DNA of 12,732 nt from Deltaproteobacteria bacterium (GCA_030593645.1 JAUVGT010000098.1:1-12732); one strand, 5' to 3'; shown: positions 1-6,246, counted from the stretch's first letter. The notes: generated by a model not told the origin, from the letters alone. Numbers and translations are program-made.

Positions 1-140
1 AAAAAGTCCGAATGTGACGGTTTCGTAAAAAGTTCAAATTCAAGGCGTGCAAATTTCGTAATCATGAAGCGTACTTATAGTACGTTGAATGATTGCGAAA
101 TGCAGCACAACGCAGAAGTTGGACTTTTTACGAAACCGTC
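1..140 (+). repeat. 148-bp palindromic mobile repeat (MITE-like), copy 1, truncated by window edge
   Basis: This stretch matches bases 9-148 of the two complete copies at 4398-4545 and 5198-5345. It differs from the 5198 copy at 3 of 140 positions and from the 4398 copy (reverse complement) at 4. The core 16-140 is an imperfect palindrome with perfect 18-bp ends (GACGGTTTCGTAAAAAGT and its complement) and a centre near GTACTTATAGTAC. There is no coding capacity, so a transposase would have to act in trans. The base triplet after the right end is AAT, as in the other copies. The left target duplication lies outside the window. Confidence 0.85.
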
Positions 141-560
141 AATTTTGCGTGTCCGCATGAGTATTTAGAATTTTTATAAAAAGTGATCCGATCATATTCC
201 ATATGGATAAATATCAATATTAACAGATCTAACCATTCTAAAACAACTTCTATTAATATATGAAAGTCATTGTGGTTTTCAAGAATATTCGGTGGCATTA
301 TTTTTTTACAGTACTGACTTGATTCCTGTGTTAAAAGTGTATTAAGATGTTTATTGGTGGATGGTAATTAAAGATCAATACCGACATATGGAGTGTTTTA
401 CGGGCTCATTTGGAAGCGAAAGTTAGATTGTTTAATATATGTGGTAATTTGTTTCATAACCCTGTGAAAACGGGTTCTCTTTTTTGTAAATTCGGTACAC
501 CCCCTTTACCTGTAAGTTATTAACTATTACCATCAATAATGCCACAGGAGAAAAATTAAC
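141..560. other. gene-free leader region upstream of the DUF4388/DUF1566 gene
   Basis: No reading frame with a credible start and ribosome binding site was found here. The stretch is AT-rich. Weak promoter-like hexamers are present (TTGATT at 319-324, 17 bases, TTAAGA at 342-347) but the second box is poor. A small hairpin with a T-run at 458-485 is the only structured element seen. The ribosome binding site of the next gene (AGGAG, 546-550) closes the region. Confidence 0.5.
458..485 (+). terminator. possible small intrinsic terminator or attenuator
   Basis: A 5-bp stem AACCC (458-462) pairs with GGGTT (472-476) across a 9-base loop and is followed by CTC and a run of six T. The stem is short and there are three bases before the T-run, so it is weak. 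It lies 75 bases before the next start codon, so it could end an upstream short transcript or attenuate the downstream gene. Confidence 0.3.
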
Positions 561-3014
561 ATGGCTAAAGATCCGATTGTAAATGATACAAATGCCGAGA
601 GTAAAGAGTTGTCAACCCTGAAAACCAGCCTGGGTTACACCAGAGATTTTTTGATTCTTGTTAAGAAACTTGATGCCCTGCCTGAAATGAAAAGAGCTCC
701 ATATGATACCGCGCGCAGTTTGTATCAGGCAGTTTCTAAGGATCTGCATTCCCAATTTCTTGAAAGAAAGCTTAAAAGTTTTTTTGGTGAACCCAAAAAG
801 AGAGCGGGACAACCCATGCCATTGAAAATGCGGTTCAATTCATCTGTAAAATACCTTAAAGGTATTCGGGATGAACAGGCATTTTATATGAAAAAAACAA
901 AATCTGGTTTTTTCTATGGAGCGTTGTGGCCCTGGCACAGAGCACCGGAAACCATTACCGTACATTTGGGTTACTGCAGCAACAAAATGACTGATAAGGA
1001 TGTTGAAAATCTAGAAAAGCTGGTAAAAAGCCGTGTCCTAAACGAAGGTGTATTCAGTGAATTTGAAGAGGATAAGGGGGGGCGTGTTCATGGTATCAGC
1101 CTCGCATCATTTCTCCATATGGCTGTGCTGGAAAAAATAACATGTTCGATTGAGATAAAAACAGAAAATATTATCGGAAAGCTTTATTTATCAAAAGGAG
1201 AGCTGGTTGATGCCAAAACAGGTACATTAAAAGGCAAACCTGCCGCCTATGAAATCATCAGCTGGGAAGATACAGAGATAGATATAAGAAATGCAGGCGG
1301 GAAAAAGGAAAATACCATTAATGAACCGCTCATGGAAGTATTAATCGAAGCTCTTAGACTCCGGAAGAATAAAAGAGATAGAAAGATCGGCCCATCGGAA
1401 CAGGCCCGACGGGAAAGCTATGAAGATAGACCCGCGTATGACCGATATCGTGAGCTGCTGGGAGCCGCACAAAAATCGCACACAAAAATAAGGCCGATAC
1501 CGATAGCAATTGCTGTGTTCGGCATAGTCTTTGTTACAGCTGCAAGTTTTTTTGTCTGGGAGTATATCATAAAAGCAGGGGCGATAGAAAAGGAATATGA
1601 TAGCACCATTTCAATGGTGGAGAAGCTCGATAATTCTGAAAAAAAAAAGAAACTGTTGCAGCGATATTTAGCGACTAATAAAGAAAATACTTACACTGAA
1701 GATATACAGAGCCGGATAGAGGAAATCGACAAGTTTGTTGAGAAAACGGAATATACTGCCGCGGTGGATGCGGTTAAAGAACTGGATGTGGACGATAATT
1801 ATGATAAAAACGCCAAAGCCGCATACATGCGGTATCTGAATAAATATCCTGAAGGAACTTATTCTGCAGAGATTGAAGGGAAAATGTTTGAAATCCAGGA
1901 GTTAATAGATGATGTTGACTTCAATAAAATTGAAGAATCCGAAAGTCTTGATTTTGACAACAGGATCAGCGGCTATACAGAATATCTGACAAAACACCCA
2001 AGCGGCAAATACAGGGGGGATGTGGAAAAAATGATTCGGAACCTTGGTGACGAATACTACTCTTATTTAATGAAGCAGCTCACTGTGTGTGACCAGGAAA
2101 AGAAATGGGATAACTGTATCCAGCTATGTAATTATTATCTTACATATTTTAATAAGAGTAGGCAGAAAAATGAAATCGAAATTTTAATTCCGGAGATGCA
2201 GGAAAAAATCCAGGTGGCCGCGGTTTTGACGAAGGCGCGGGAGGCCGGCAAAAATCCTGAGACAGCAAAAAAGATATTGTCAGAATACCTGGAGACTCAT
2301 CCTGATTCATTTTATATGGATGAAATTAGAAAAGAGCTCATCGATGTAGAAAGAAGAAGTAATGAGATTGAAAAATGGAGTAAGCTGACTGCTTATGTGA
2401 AGAAGCGGGGGGGGGATATAAACAGGAAAATATACGAGTTGAAATTGTATGTTGAACAAAATAGTTCAAGCCCATACCGTAAAGATGCGGAATCAATGAT
2501 TTCAAACCTTGAGAGAGAAAAAGAAGGTTTAATACAGAAACAGGAAGGTGAACAAATACAGCGTCAGCTTGCAGCGATAGCACGTGAAAAAAATAGAATT
2601 AATAATGAAAGAAAAAAAATGATGGCCAAAGTCAGTAAAGTCAGCAGCAGGTTTGTCGCAAAAGCGAATGGTACATTTACTGATAAACGGACCGGTTTAA
2701 CATGGTGCCTGCTTGATTCTTTGATTTTGATTAATAAATGCCATGACTATAAAACAGCATCTAATTATGTAAAAAAACTGAAAACCGGTGGATACAGTGA
2801 CTGGCGCTTACCGTCTGGAAGTGAATTGGCAGCTATTTATAAAAGTTCTCCATTTTTTCCGGACAGTGGTGCTGATTGGTATTGGAGTTCTGAAGTCTAT
2901 GCCAAGGGTTATCATCAGAAGGTGTTGATTGTGACCACAAAAAAAGAAAAAGTTTTTAAACGTCAACAATTGCAGATGGATGAATGCGGAGCCGTCAGGG
3001 CGGTCAGACCTTAG
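561..3014 (+). CDS. membrane protein with DUF4388, one TM helix, six helical repeats and C-terminal DUF1566 domain
   Basis: An 817-residue protein with AGGAG ten bases before its ATG. There is no signal peptide. Residues about 175-245 resemble DUF4388 (PATAN-like), with the GKLYLSKGELVDA signature. Residues about 312-333 form one hydrophobic helix, so the N-terminal half should be cytoplasmic and the rest periplasmic. Residues 360-655 hold six units spaced 50-56 residues, each with a tyrosine-leucine (or Tyr-Val) pair and usually a later Pro and Tyr, with lead tyrosines at 369, 425, 475, 526, 576 and 630. A charged coiled coil follows (about 650-692). Residues 697-817 match DUF1566: TGLTW, GGYSDWRLP (743-751) and WYWSS. 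DUF4388 proteins are often signalling proteins and DUF1566 often occurs on exported proteins; the role here is unknown. It carries G7, A10 and G9 homopolymers. The TAG stop is partly made by the palindrome that follows. Confidence 0.9.
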   Translation: MAKDPIVNDTNAESKELSTLKTSLGYTRDFLILVKKLDALPEMKRAPYDTARSLYQAVSKDLHSQFLERKLKSFFGEPKKRAGQPMPLKMRFNSSVKYLKGIRDEQAFYMKKTKSGFFYGALWPWHRAPETITVHLGYCSNKMTDKDVENLEKLVKSRVLNEGVFSEFEEDKGGRVHGISLASFLHMAVLEKITCSIEIKTENIIGKLYLSKGELVDAKTGTLKGKPAAYEIISWEDTEIDIRNAGGKKENTINEPLMEVLIEALRLRKNKRDRKIGPSEQARRESYEDRPAYDRYRELLGAAQKSHTKIRPIPIAIAVFGIVFVTAASFFVWEYIIKAGAIEKEYDSTISMVEKLDNSEKKKKLLQRYLATNKENTYTEDIQSRIEEIDKFVEKTEYTAAVDAVKELDVDDNYDKNAKAAYMRYLNKYPEGTYSAEIEGKMFEIQELIDDVDFNKIEESESLDFDNRISGYTEYLTKHPSGKYRGDVEKMIRNLGDEYYSYLMKQLTVCDQEKKWDNCIQLCNYYLTYFNKSRQKNEIEILIPEMQEKIQVAAVLTKAREAGKNPETAKKILSEYLETHPDSFYMDEIRKELIDVERRSNEIEKWSKLTAYVKKRGGDINRKIYELKLYVEQNSSSPYRKDAESMISNLEREKEGLIQKQEGEQIQRQLAAIAREKNRINNERKKMMAKVSKVSSRFVAKANGTFTDKRTGLTWCLLDSLILINKCHDYKTASNYVKKLKTGGYSDWRLPSGSELAAIYKSSPFFPDSGADWYWSSEVYAKGYHQKVLIVTTKKEKVFKRQQLQMDECGAVRAVRP

Positions 3015-3171
3015 GGTTCACGTAAAAATAAATTCACAAATTTTAAGGGTCGAGGCGCCCAGTCGGCAAGGCGCAAAAGCGCAGAAATATCAGGCATATT
3101 TCGAGCTTTTGCAACGCAGCCGAATGGGATGATTCGCCCCTTAAAATGTGAAGTTATTTTTGCGCGAACCC
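3014..3171. repeat. 158-bp palindromic element of a second family, flanked by TA
   Basis: The two halves are imperfect inverted repeats beginning GGGTTC and ending GAACCC. They share CG-AAAAATAA, TTCACA, TTTTAAGGG and further matches inward to the centre near 3090. TA stands immediately outside both ends (3012-3013 and 3172-3173), as expected for a TA-duplicating element such as those mobilised by IS630/Tc1-mariner transposases; that family assignment is inference. There is no coding capacity. It lies between convergent genes, so the long hairpin might also act as a bidirectional transcription stop. It is unrelated in sequence to the 148-bp repeat. Confidence 0.75.
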
Positions 3172-3461
3172 TAAGGGTTGATTTGTTCCAGTACTTTTCC
3201 TTCACTGTTTAAGATAAACAGCATAAACTTTTTATCAACGACCTGCTTAACCAGGTCCTCGTAGTATATTGCCTGGATTTCATGGGTACTTGTATTAAGA
3301 GTCAATTTTTGTTTACCACACTCAGCTGACTCTTTGTCCAGAAAAACAGGAATGAACGAAATTTCATTTTTTTCATCATACTGCCCAAGTAATTTTTCAT
3401 TGACACCGGGGTCTTGAATGATCACCCAGACCCATTTATCATCATTTAACAGCTTACTCAT
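3171..3461 (-). CDS. small conserved-looking protein of unknown function, downstream of tag
   Basis: A 96-residue soluble protein with no signal peptide or membrane helix. It starts at ATG 3461-3459, ten bases after the tag stop, with AAGGG upstream, so it is probably co-translated with tag. The motifs WVWVIIQDP near the start, then FIPVFLDKESAE and a final beta-strand pair around FMLFILNSEGKVLE, suggest a small alpha/beta fold. The 'FIPVF.DKE.A' stretch is reminiscent of SseB/Tic22-like proteins, but I cannot assign a family. Its last two codons are CCT TAG, with the stop contributed by the TA-flanked palindrome; the pre-insertion stop would have been TAA. Confidence 0.75.
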   Translation of the reverse strand: MSKLLNDDKWVWVIIQDPGVNEKLLGQYDEKNEISFIPVFLDKESAECGKQKLTLNTSTHEIQAIYYEDLVKQVVDKKFMLFILNSEGKVLEQINP

Positions 3462-3471
3462 AACAACCCTT

Positions 3472-4080
3472 TCACCGGGAATGATAGTCCGGATTTCTCA
3501 CAAGCCTTCTATTGCGAGCACATATCTCATGCCATCTAAAACAGTCGGTTGTATGATCATTGACCAATCCGACTGCCTGCATGAAAGCATAGCATATTGT
3601 GGGACCGACAAACGAAAACCCGCGTTTTTTCAAATCCCGGCTCAATGCTTCTGATTCATCCGTTTGAGCAGGGATCTGTTTCATATTTTTCCAATGGTTC
3701 ACTTTTGGATGTCCGCCCATAAATCGCCATATATATGAATCGAAACTGCCGTATTCATTTTTAACTTTAATAAATGCACGGGCGTTTTTCACCGAGGATT
3801 CAACTTTCAGCCTGTTTCTTACTATTCCGGGATTATTCAATAATTCCAAGATTTTATTATTATCATATCTCGCTATTTTTACAGTATTAAAACCATCAAA
3901 TGCCTTGATATATTCTTTTCGTTTATTCAGAACTGTCGACCAGCTCAAGCCTGCCTGCGCACCTTCCAGAATGAGAAATTCAAACAATAGTGTATCATTA
4001 TGAACCGGTACACCCCATTCTTTATCGTGGTAGTTTAATTCATTTTTGGTTTTACCAACCCATTTACATCTTTGTTTCAT
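3472..4080 (-). CDS. tag: DNA-3-methyladenine glycosylase I
   Basis: A 202-residue protein with the full Tag signature. Tag removes 3-methyladenine from alkylated DNA in the cytoplasm and starts base excision repair. The zinc ligands known from E. coli Tag (Cys4, His17, His175, Cys179) correspond to Cys5, His18, His176 and Cys180 here, all shifted by one. The base-recognition glutamate (E. coli Glu38) corresponds to Glu39 within LEGAQAGLSW. Other family motifs are RCKWV, YHDKEWGVP, NPGIVRNRLKV and KRGFSFVGPTICYAFMQAVG. Length is normal for the family (about 190 residues) with a short basic tail. The start has a G-rich stretch (GCGGGGGAC) immediately before ATG, an unusually close ribosome binding site. 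No Ada-type operator was recognised. Confidence 0.96.
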   Translation of the reverse strand: MKQRCKWVGKTKNELNYHDKEWGVPVHNDTLLFEFLILEGAQAGLSWSTVLNKRKEYIKAFDGFNTVKIARYDNNKILELLNNPGIVRNRLKVESSVKNARAFIKVKNEYGSFDSYIWRFMGGHPKVNHWKNMKQIPAQTDESEALSRDLKKRGFSFVGPTICYAFMQAVGLVNDHTTDCFRWHEICARNRRLVRNPDYHSR

Positions 4081-4233
4081 GTCCCCCGCTATAATCCAAT
4101 AAGAAGTCCTGTTCCGTCACAGCCTTTTAATCCAAACATAACTTTTAATATCCGTCAAGTATCAATATATACAGGCAGTCAAACTCTTTAAGATAAAACA
4201 GTTATGATTTTAATGGAATGCGGAGTATAACGG

Positions 4234-4332
4234 ATGATCAATCGAATCAGAAATGCACTTGACATTGTATTACAAATTCTATATATTGTGTTTCTATTGA
4301 TTGCTCAGATTTCATTTAAAGGCTGGGCGTAA
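4234..4332 (+). CDS. possible 32-residue membrane micropeptide
   Basis: ATG 4234 opens 32 codons ending in TAA (4330-4332). GGAG lies at 4222-4225, eight bases before the start, and an in-frame stop precedes it. The product starts with a basic, amphipathic segment (MINRIRNALD) followed by a hydrophobic stretch from about residue 11 to 24 (IVLQILYIVFLLIA) and ends SFKGWA. That layout is typical of small single-helix membrane peptides, including type I toxins and leader peptides. A TTGACA promoter overlaps the frame, so the reading frame may be chance. No family is recognised. Confidence 0.3.
   Translation: MINRIRNALDIVLQILYIVFLLIAQISFKGWA
4259..4287 (+). promoter_or_regulatory. sigma-70-type promoter
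   Basis: A perfect -35 box TTGACA (4259-4264), a 17-bp spacer and TATATT (4282-4287, five of six consensus bases) predict a start near 4294. The first complete gene downstream is the exported protein at 4586. A 148-bp mobile repeat now lies in the long leader between them. The promoter overlaps the candidate micro-ORF, and both cannot readily serve the same transcript. Confidence 0.55.
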
Positions 4333-4397
4333 CCACCCGTGCATAAAACATGCTTGCAATCAGAAGTGCTTTTAGACTAAAATGGAAATCAAACATT

Positions 4398-4545
4398 GAC
4401 GGTTTCGTAAAAAGTCCAACTTCTGCGTTGTGCTGCATTTCGCAATCATTCAACGTACGATCAGTACGCTTCATGATTACGAAATTTGCACGCCTTGAAT
4501 TTGAACTTTTTACGAAACCGTCTAATTCGGACTTTTTACGAGACC
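4398..4545 (-). repeat. 148-bp palindromic mobile repeat (MITE-like), copy 2, complete, with 10-bp target duplication
   Basis: This copy is in reverse orientation relative to copies 1 and 3. The 125-bp palindrome (4398-4522) is followed by the asymmetric outer end (4523-4545, TAATTCGGACTTTTTACGAG then ACC). The exact direct repeat ATCAAACATT flanks it at 4388-4397 and 4546-4555, which indicates transposition. The loop at the palindrome centre reads GATCA instead of the TTATA seen in the other copies. It sits in the leader of the gene at 4586, where its transcript would fold into a long hairpin. Confidence 0.85.
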
Positions 4546-4585
4546 ATCAAACATTTATGTAACAAAAATACGGAGAGATAACATC

Positions 4586-5092
4586 ATGAAGAAAACCCTT
4601 TACATAAGTTTGGCATTTTTGATGTCACTTTCTCTTTTTACAGACTGCTTTGCAAAAAAAGATATAAGCCTGTATTCTCAGGTTCCGGCAGCTATGAGGT
4701 CAGAAGTCAAAGAGGCCGAATTCGATCTTGAGCAGGCAGAAGCAGATGTAAAGCTTGCTGAAGAAAGAGTTAAGCTGTCCGAGATGAAAAAAGATCTGGT
4801 GGCGCTTGGAATGAAATATGCTGATACCAATAAAGAGTTAGCCAAAATACTTGAGAAGAAAGCTATTTTAACCATTGAAGTTAAAAAACTTGAGGCAATA
4901 GAAAAAGCCAGCCTTGGCGATAAGATCGATAATATTTTAAATATTGCCAATTTCAGGGCGAAAGAGATTGATAAAGAAAAAGACAGTATTTTGACAGAAG
5001 CGGAAGCGGTCACGCTTGATATAAAGATGAACAGATTGACAAAGAAAATTATTGACCAGGAAAAAAAAATTAAGCAAAGCAAAAAGAAATAA
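4586..5092 (+). CDS. small exported alpha-helical (coiled-coil) protein, function unknown
   Basis: A 168-residue protein with GGAGAG eight bases before its ATG. Residues 1-23 are a Sec signal peptide: a KK start, a hydrophobic core of LYISLAFLMSLSLF type and probable cleavage after DCFA. The cysteine is not in a lipobox, so a soluble periplasmic or secreted form is expected. The mature part is almost entirely charged helix (repeated Glu/Lys/Ala/Leu, for example EAEFDLEQAEADVKLAEERV) with two long coiled-coil-prone stretches, about 37-110 and 120-165, and a lysine-rich end. No enzymatic motif is visible. The gene is isolated: two near-identical mobile repeats in opposite orientation bracket it, and the promoter at 4259-4287 is the likely driver. 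Confidence 0.8.
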   Translation: MKKTLYISLAFLMSLSLFTDCFAKKDISLYSQVPAAMRSEVKEAEFDLEQAEADVKLAEERVKLSEMKKDLVALGMKYADTNKELAKILEKKAILTIEVKKLEAIEKASLGDKIDNILNIANFRAKEIDKEKDSILTEAEAVTLDIKMNRLTKKIIDQEKKIKQSKKK

Positions 5093-5197
5093 AACTCATC
5101 GCGATACTTAATATAAATATCTGAAATTATGAGATATACAATAAACTGCCATCTCAAGCTGTGATTTTTGTATTCTTTTGATTTTATTAATCATGAT

Positions 5198-5345
5198 GGT
5201 TTCGTAAAAAGTCCGAATGAGACGGTTTCGTAAAAAGTTCAAATTCAAGGCGTGCAAATTTCGTAATCATGAAGCGTACTTATAGTACGTTGAATGATTG
5301 CGAAATGCAGCACAACGTAGAAGTTGGACTTTTTACGAGACCGTC
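5198..5345 (+). repeat. 148-bp palindromic mobile repeat (MITE-like), copy 3, complete, with 9-bp target duplication
   Basis: This copy has the outer end GGTTTCGTAAAAAGTCC at 5198 followed by the 125-bp palindrome 5221-5345. The direct repeat AATCATGAT flanks it exactly at 5189-5197 and 5346-5354. Read in the same orientation, the copy-2 duplication is AATGTTTGAT, so both duplications begin AAT and end GAT. It is nearly identical to copies 1 and 2, which points to recent spread. There is no coding capacity. Confidence 0.87.
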
Positions 5346-5367
5346 AATCATGATCAAACAGTTTAGG

Positions 5368-5433
5368 TGAGGGACCGGGGAGTTTTTTATTTGATATATC
5401 CGCTCCATGAATCAAAAACTCTCCGATCCCTCA
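5368..5433. terminator. long imperfect hairpin, possible bidirectional terminator or third repeat type
   Basis: The 20-base arms 5368-5387 (starting TGAGGGACCGGGGAG) and 5414-5433 (ending CTCCGATCCCTCA) pair at 18 positions plus one G-U, separated by 26 bases. Five T at the inner end of the left arm pair with five A. On the plus strand TTTAATTTTT follows, which is loosely terminator-like. It could end transcription of the exported-protein gene 275 bases upstream, but the U-tract is not canonical. Confidence 0.35.
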
Positions 5434-5536
5434 TTTAATTTTTATCATATTCTTAAATTCTCCTTGATAAAGAATCGTGTTAAGCGAAAGAATTTTGACA
5501 GATGCCATTTTTAACGAAAAATATGAAAAACTGTGT

Positions 5537-5557
5537 ATTCGGACTTTTTACGAGACC
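5537..5557 (-). repeat. orphan end of the 148-bp mobile repeat
   Basis: ATTCGGACTTTTTACGAGAC plus one C equals the outer end of copy 2 (4525-4545), but no palindrome adjoins it. It faces the outer end of copy 3 in inverted orientation, 360 bp from end to end. It may be a decayed copy or one end of a larger non-autonomous element. It now lies in the leader of the RHH-PilZ gene. Confidence 0.7.
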
Positions 5558-5594
5558 ATTAAAATTAAATCCGATTCAGAGAACTCATTGATTC

Positions 5595-6101
5595 ATGAAG
5601 AAGGATATTGTTTACAGCATCAGGATGAACGTCCTGGTACGTGATGCTCTAAAGCGGGCGGCTATAAAAGAACGGCGTACCGTTGCTTCGCTGCTCGATA
5701 AAATCATTCTTGACTACCTGGAAGGAGAGCGATATCTTTTTCCATTTGATACGGATTCGGAACGGCGCAAGTGCCAGCGCAGAAAGATTACACTGCCGGC
5801 AATTTCAATTATTAAATCTGATTTAAAAACGGATGTTTTTCCATGTGTTATAACAGATATCGCGATTAGCGGAGCGCTAATCAATTATCCAATAGGATCT
5901 CCTGTAAAATCGATATTCATGAACGATATTAAAACGTTTATTCTTTCTTTCAAGTTGCCCCAAACCGGGGATGAACTTAAATTTCAATGCGCGGTCCGCC
6001 GTCTGATTGAAGAAAACGGTGAATTCCAGGTTGGGGCCATATTTGATGAACTGCAGGATGTCACTCTGGATAAACTAAAAGACTATTTGTCTTTATTGTA
6101 A
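5595..6101 (+). CDS. ribbon-helix-helix / PilZ fusion protein
   Basis: A 168-residue cytoplasmic protein. Residues 5-43 fit a ribbon-helix-helix (CopG/Arc-like) DNA-binding unit: strand IVYSIRMN, helix VRDALKRAAIKE, turn RRTVA, helix SLLDKIILDYLE. Residues 55-168 fit a PilZ domain, the usual c-di-GMP receptor: an arginine-rich RxxxR (Arg58, Arg62, with Arg57 and Arg63) at the domain start, then VITDIAISGALI. The second PilZ motif is normally (D/N)xSxxG; here it is Asp88-Ile-Ala90-Ile-Ser-Gly93, so the serine is replaced by alanine and binding may be weakened. If both parts work, the protein could couple c-di-GMP to transcription. The ribosome binding site is weak (GAGA about 12 bases upstream). 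It stands alone between the repeats and the lipoprotein cluster, and might regulate that cluster (inference). Confidence 0.8.
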   Translation: MKKDIVYSIRMNVLVRDALKRAAIKERRTVASLLDKIILDYLEGERYLFPFDTDSERRKCQRRKITLPAISIIKSDLKTDVFPCVITDIAISGALINYPIGSPVKSIFMNDIKTFILSFKLPQTGDELKFQCAVRRLIEENGEFQVGAIFDELQDVTLDKLKDYLSLL

Positions 6102-6215
6102 TATCGGTATTATCATATATGATTTGTATTAAATATTTGAAAAAATATCGCATATCGATTAAAGATCTTAAACAATGTCCCGATACTTAAGGTAATCAAC
6201 CGGATTGTATCTTTG

Positions 6216-6246
6216 CTCAAGACACATTCATTGAATTATTCTTGAG
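6216..6246. promoter_or_regulatory. inverted repeat upstream of the lipoprotein cluster, possible operator
   Basis: CTCAAGA (6216-6222) and TCTTGAG (6240-6246) form a perfect 7-bp inverted repeat with a 17-bp spacer, roughly two helical turns centre to centre. It lies about 80 bases before the ATG at 6328 and overlaps poor promoter-like hexamers. It could be an operator or chance in AT-rich DNA. Confidence 0.2.

Larger units (their letters stand above)
4081..4585. other. 505-bp divergent intergenic region between tag and the exported helical protein gene
   Basis: From left to right this holds the tag leader, a candidate 32-codon micro-ORF (4234-4332), a consensus-like sigma-70 promoter (4259-4287) and a complete 148-bp mobile repeat with its 10-bp target duplication (4388-4555). 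It ends with the ribosome binding site GGAGAG (4572-4577) of the next gene. A 70-codon plus-strand frame across the repeat (4350-4562) is not considered a gene. Confidence 0.6.
5093..5594. other. 502-bp gene-free region rich in repeats
   Basis: This region holds a complete mobile repeat (5198-5345) with flanking 9-bp duplication, a separate 20-bp-stem hairpin (5368-5433) and an orphan repeat end (5537-5557). Bases 5093-5188 are AT-rich with no recognisable feature. A perfect -35 box TTGACA lies at 5495-5500, but the best -10 at suitable distance (AAATAT, 5519-5524) is poor, so a promoter for the RHH-PilZ gene is only possible. Confidence 0.5.

Noticed and set aside
1..140. CRISPR-like or rho-independent terminator reading of the 148-bp repeats
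   Set aside because: The copies are dispersed, not spaced as repeats and spacers, and they carry target duplications, so mobile elements explain them better.
3011..3205. 64-codon minus-strand frame over the TA-flanked palindrome
   Set aside because: It consists of the palindromic element plus the end of the neighbouring gene in another frame.
3418..3654. 78-codon plus-strand frame opposite tag
   Set aside because: It lies antisense to tag and its downstream gene, which are clearly real, and lacks a ribosome binding site.
4350..4562. 70-codon plus-strand reading frame across the repeat
   Set aside because: Most of it is the mobile palindrome read through; there is no good ribosome binding site and the composition is not protein-like.
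4678..5157. 159-codon minus-strand frame opposite the exported helical protein
   Set aside because: It is rich in Ser/Phe/Ile as expected from the complement of Glu/Lys-rich helix; it is a shadow frame.
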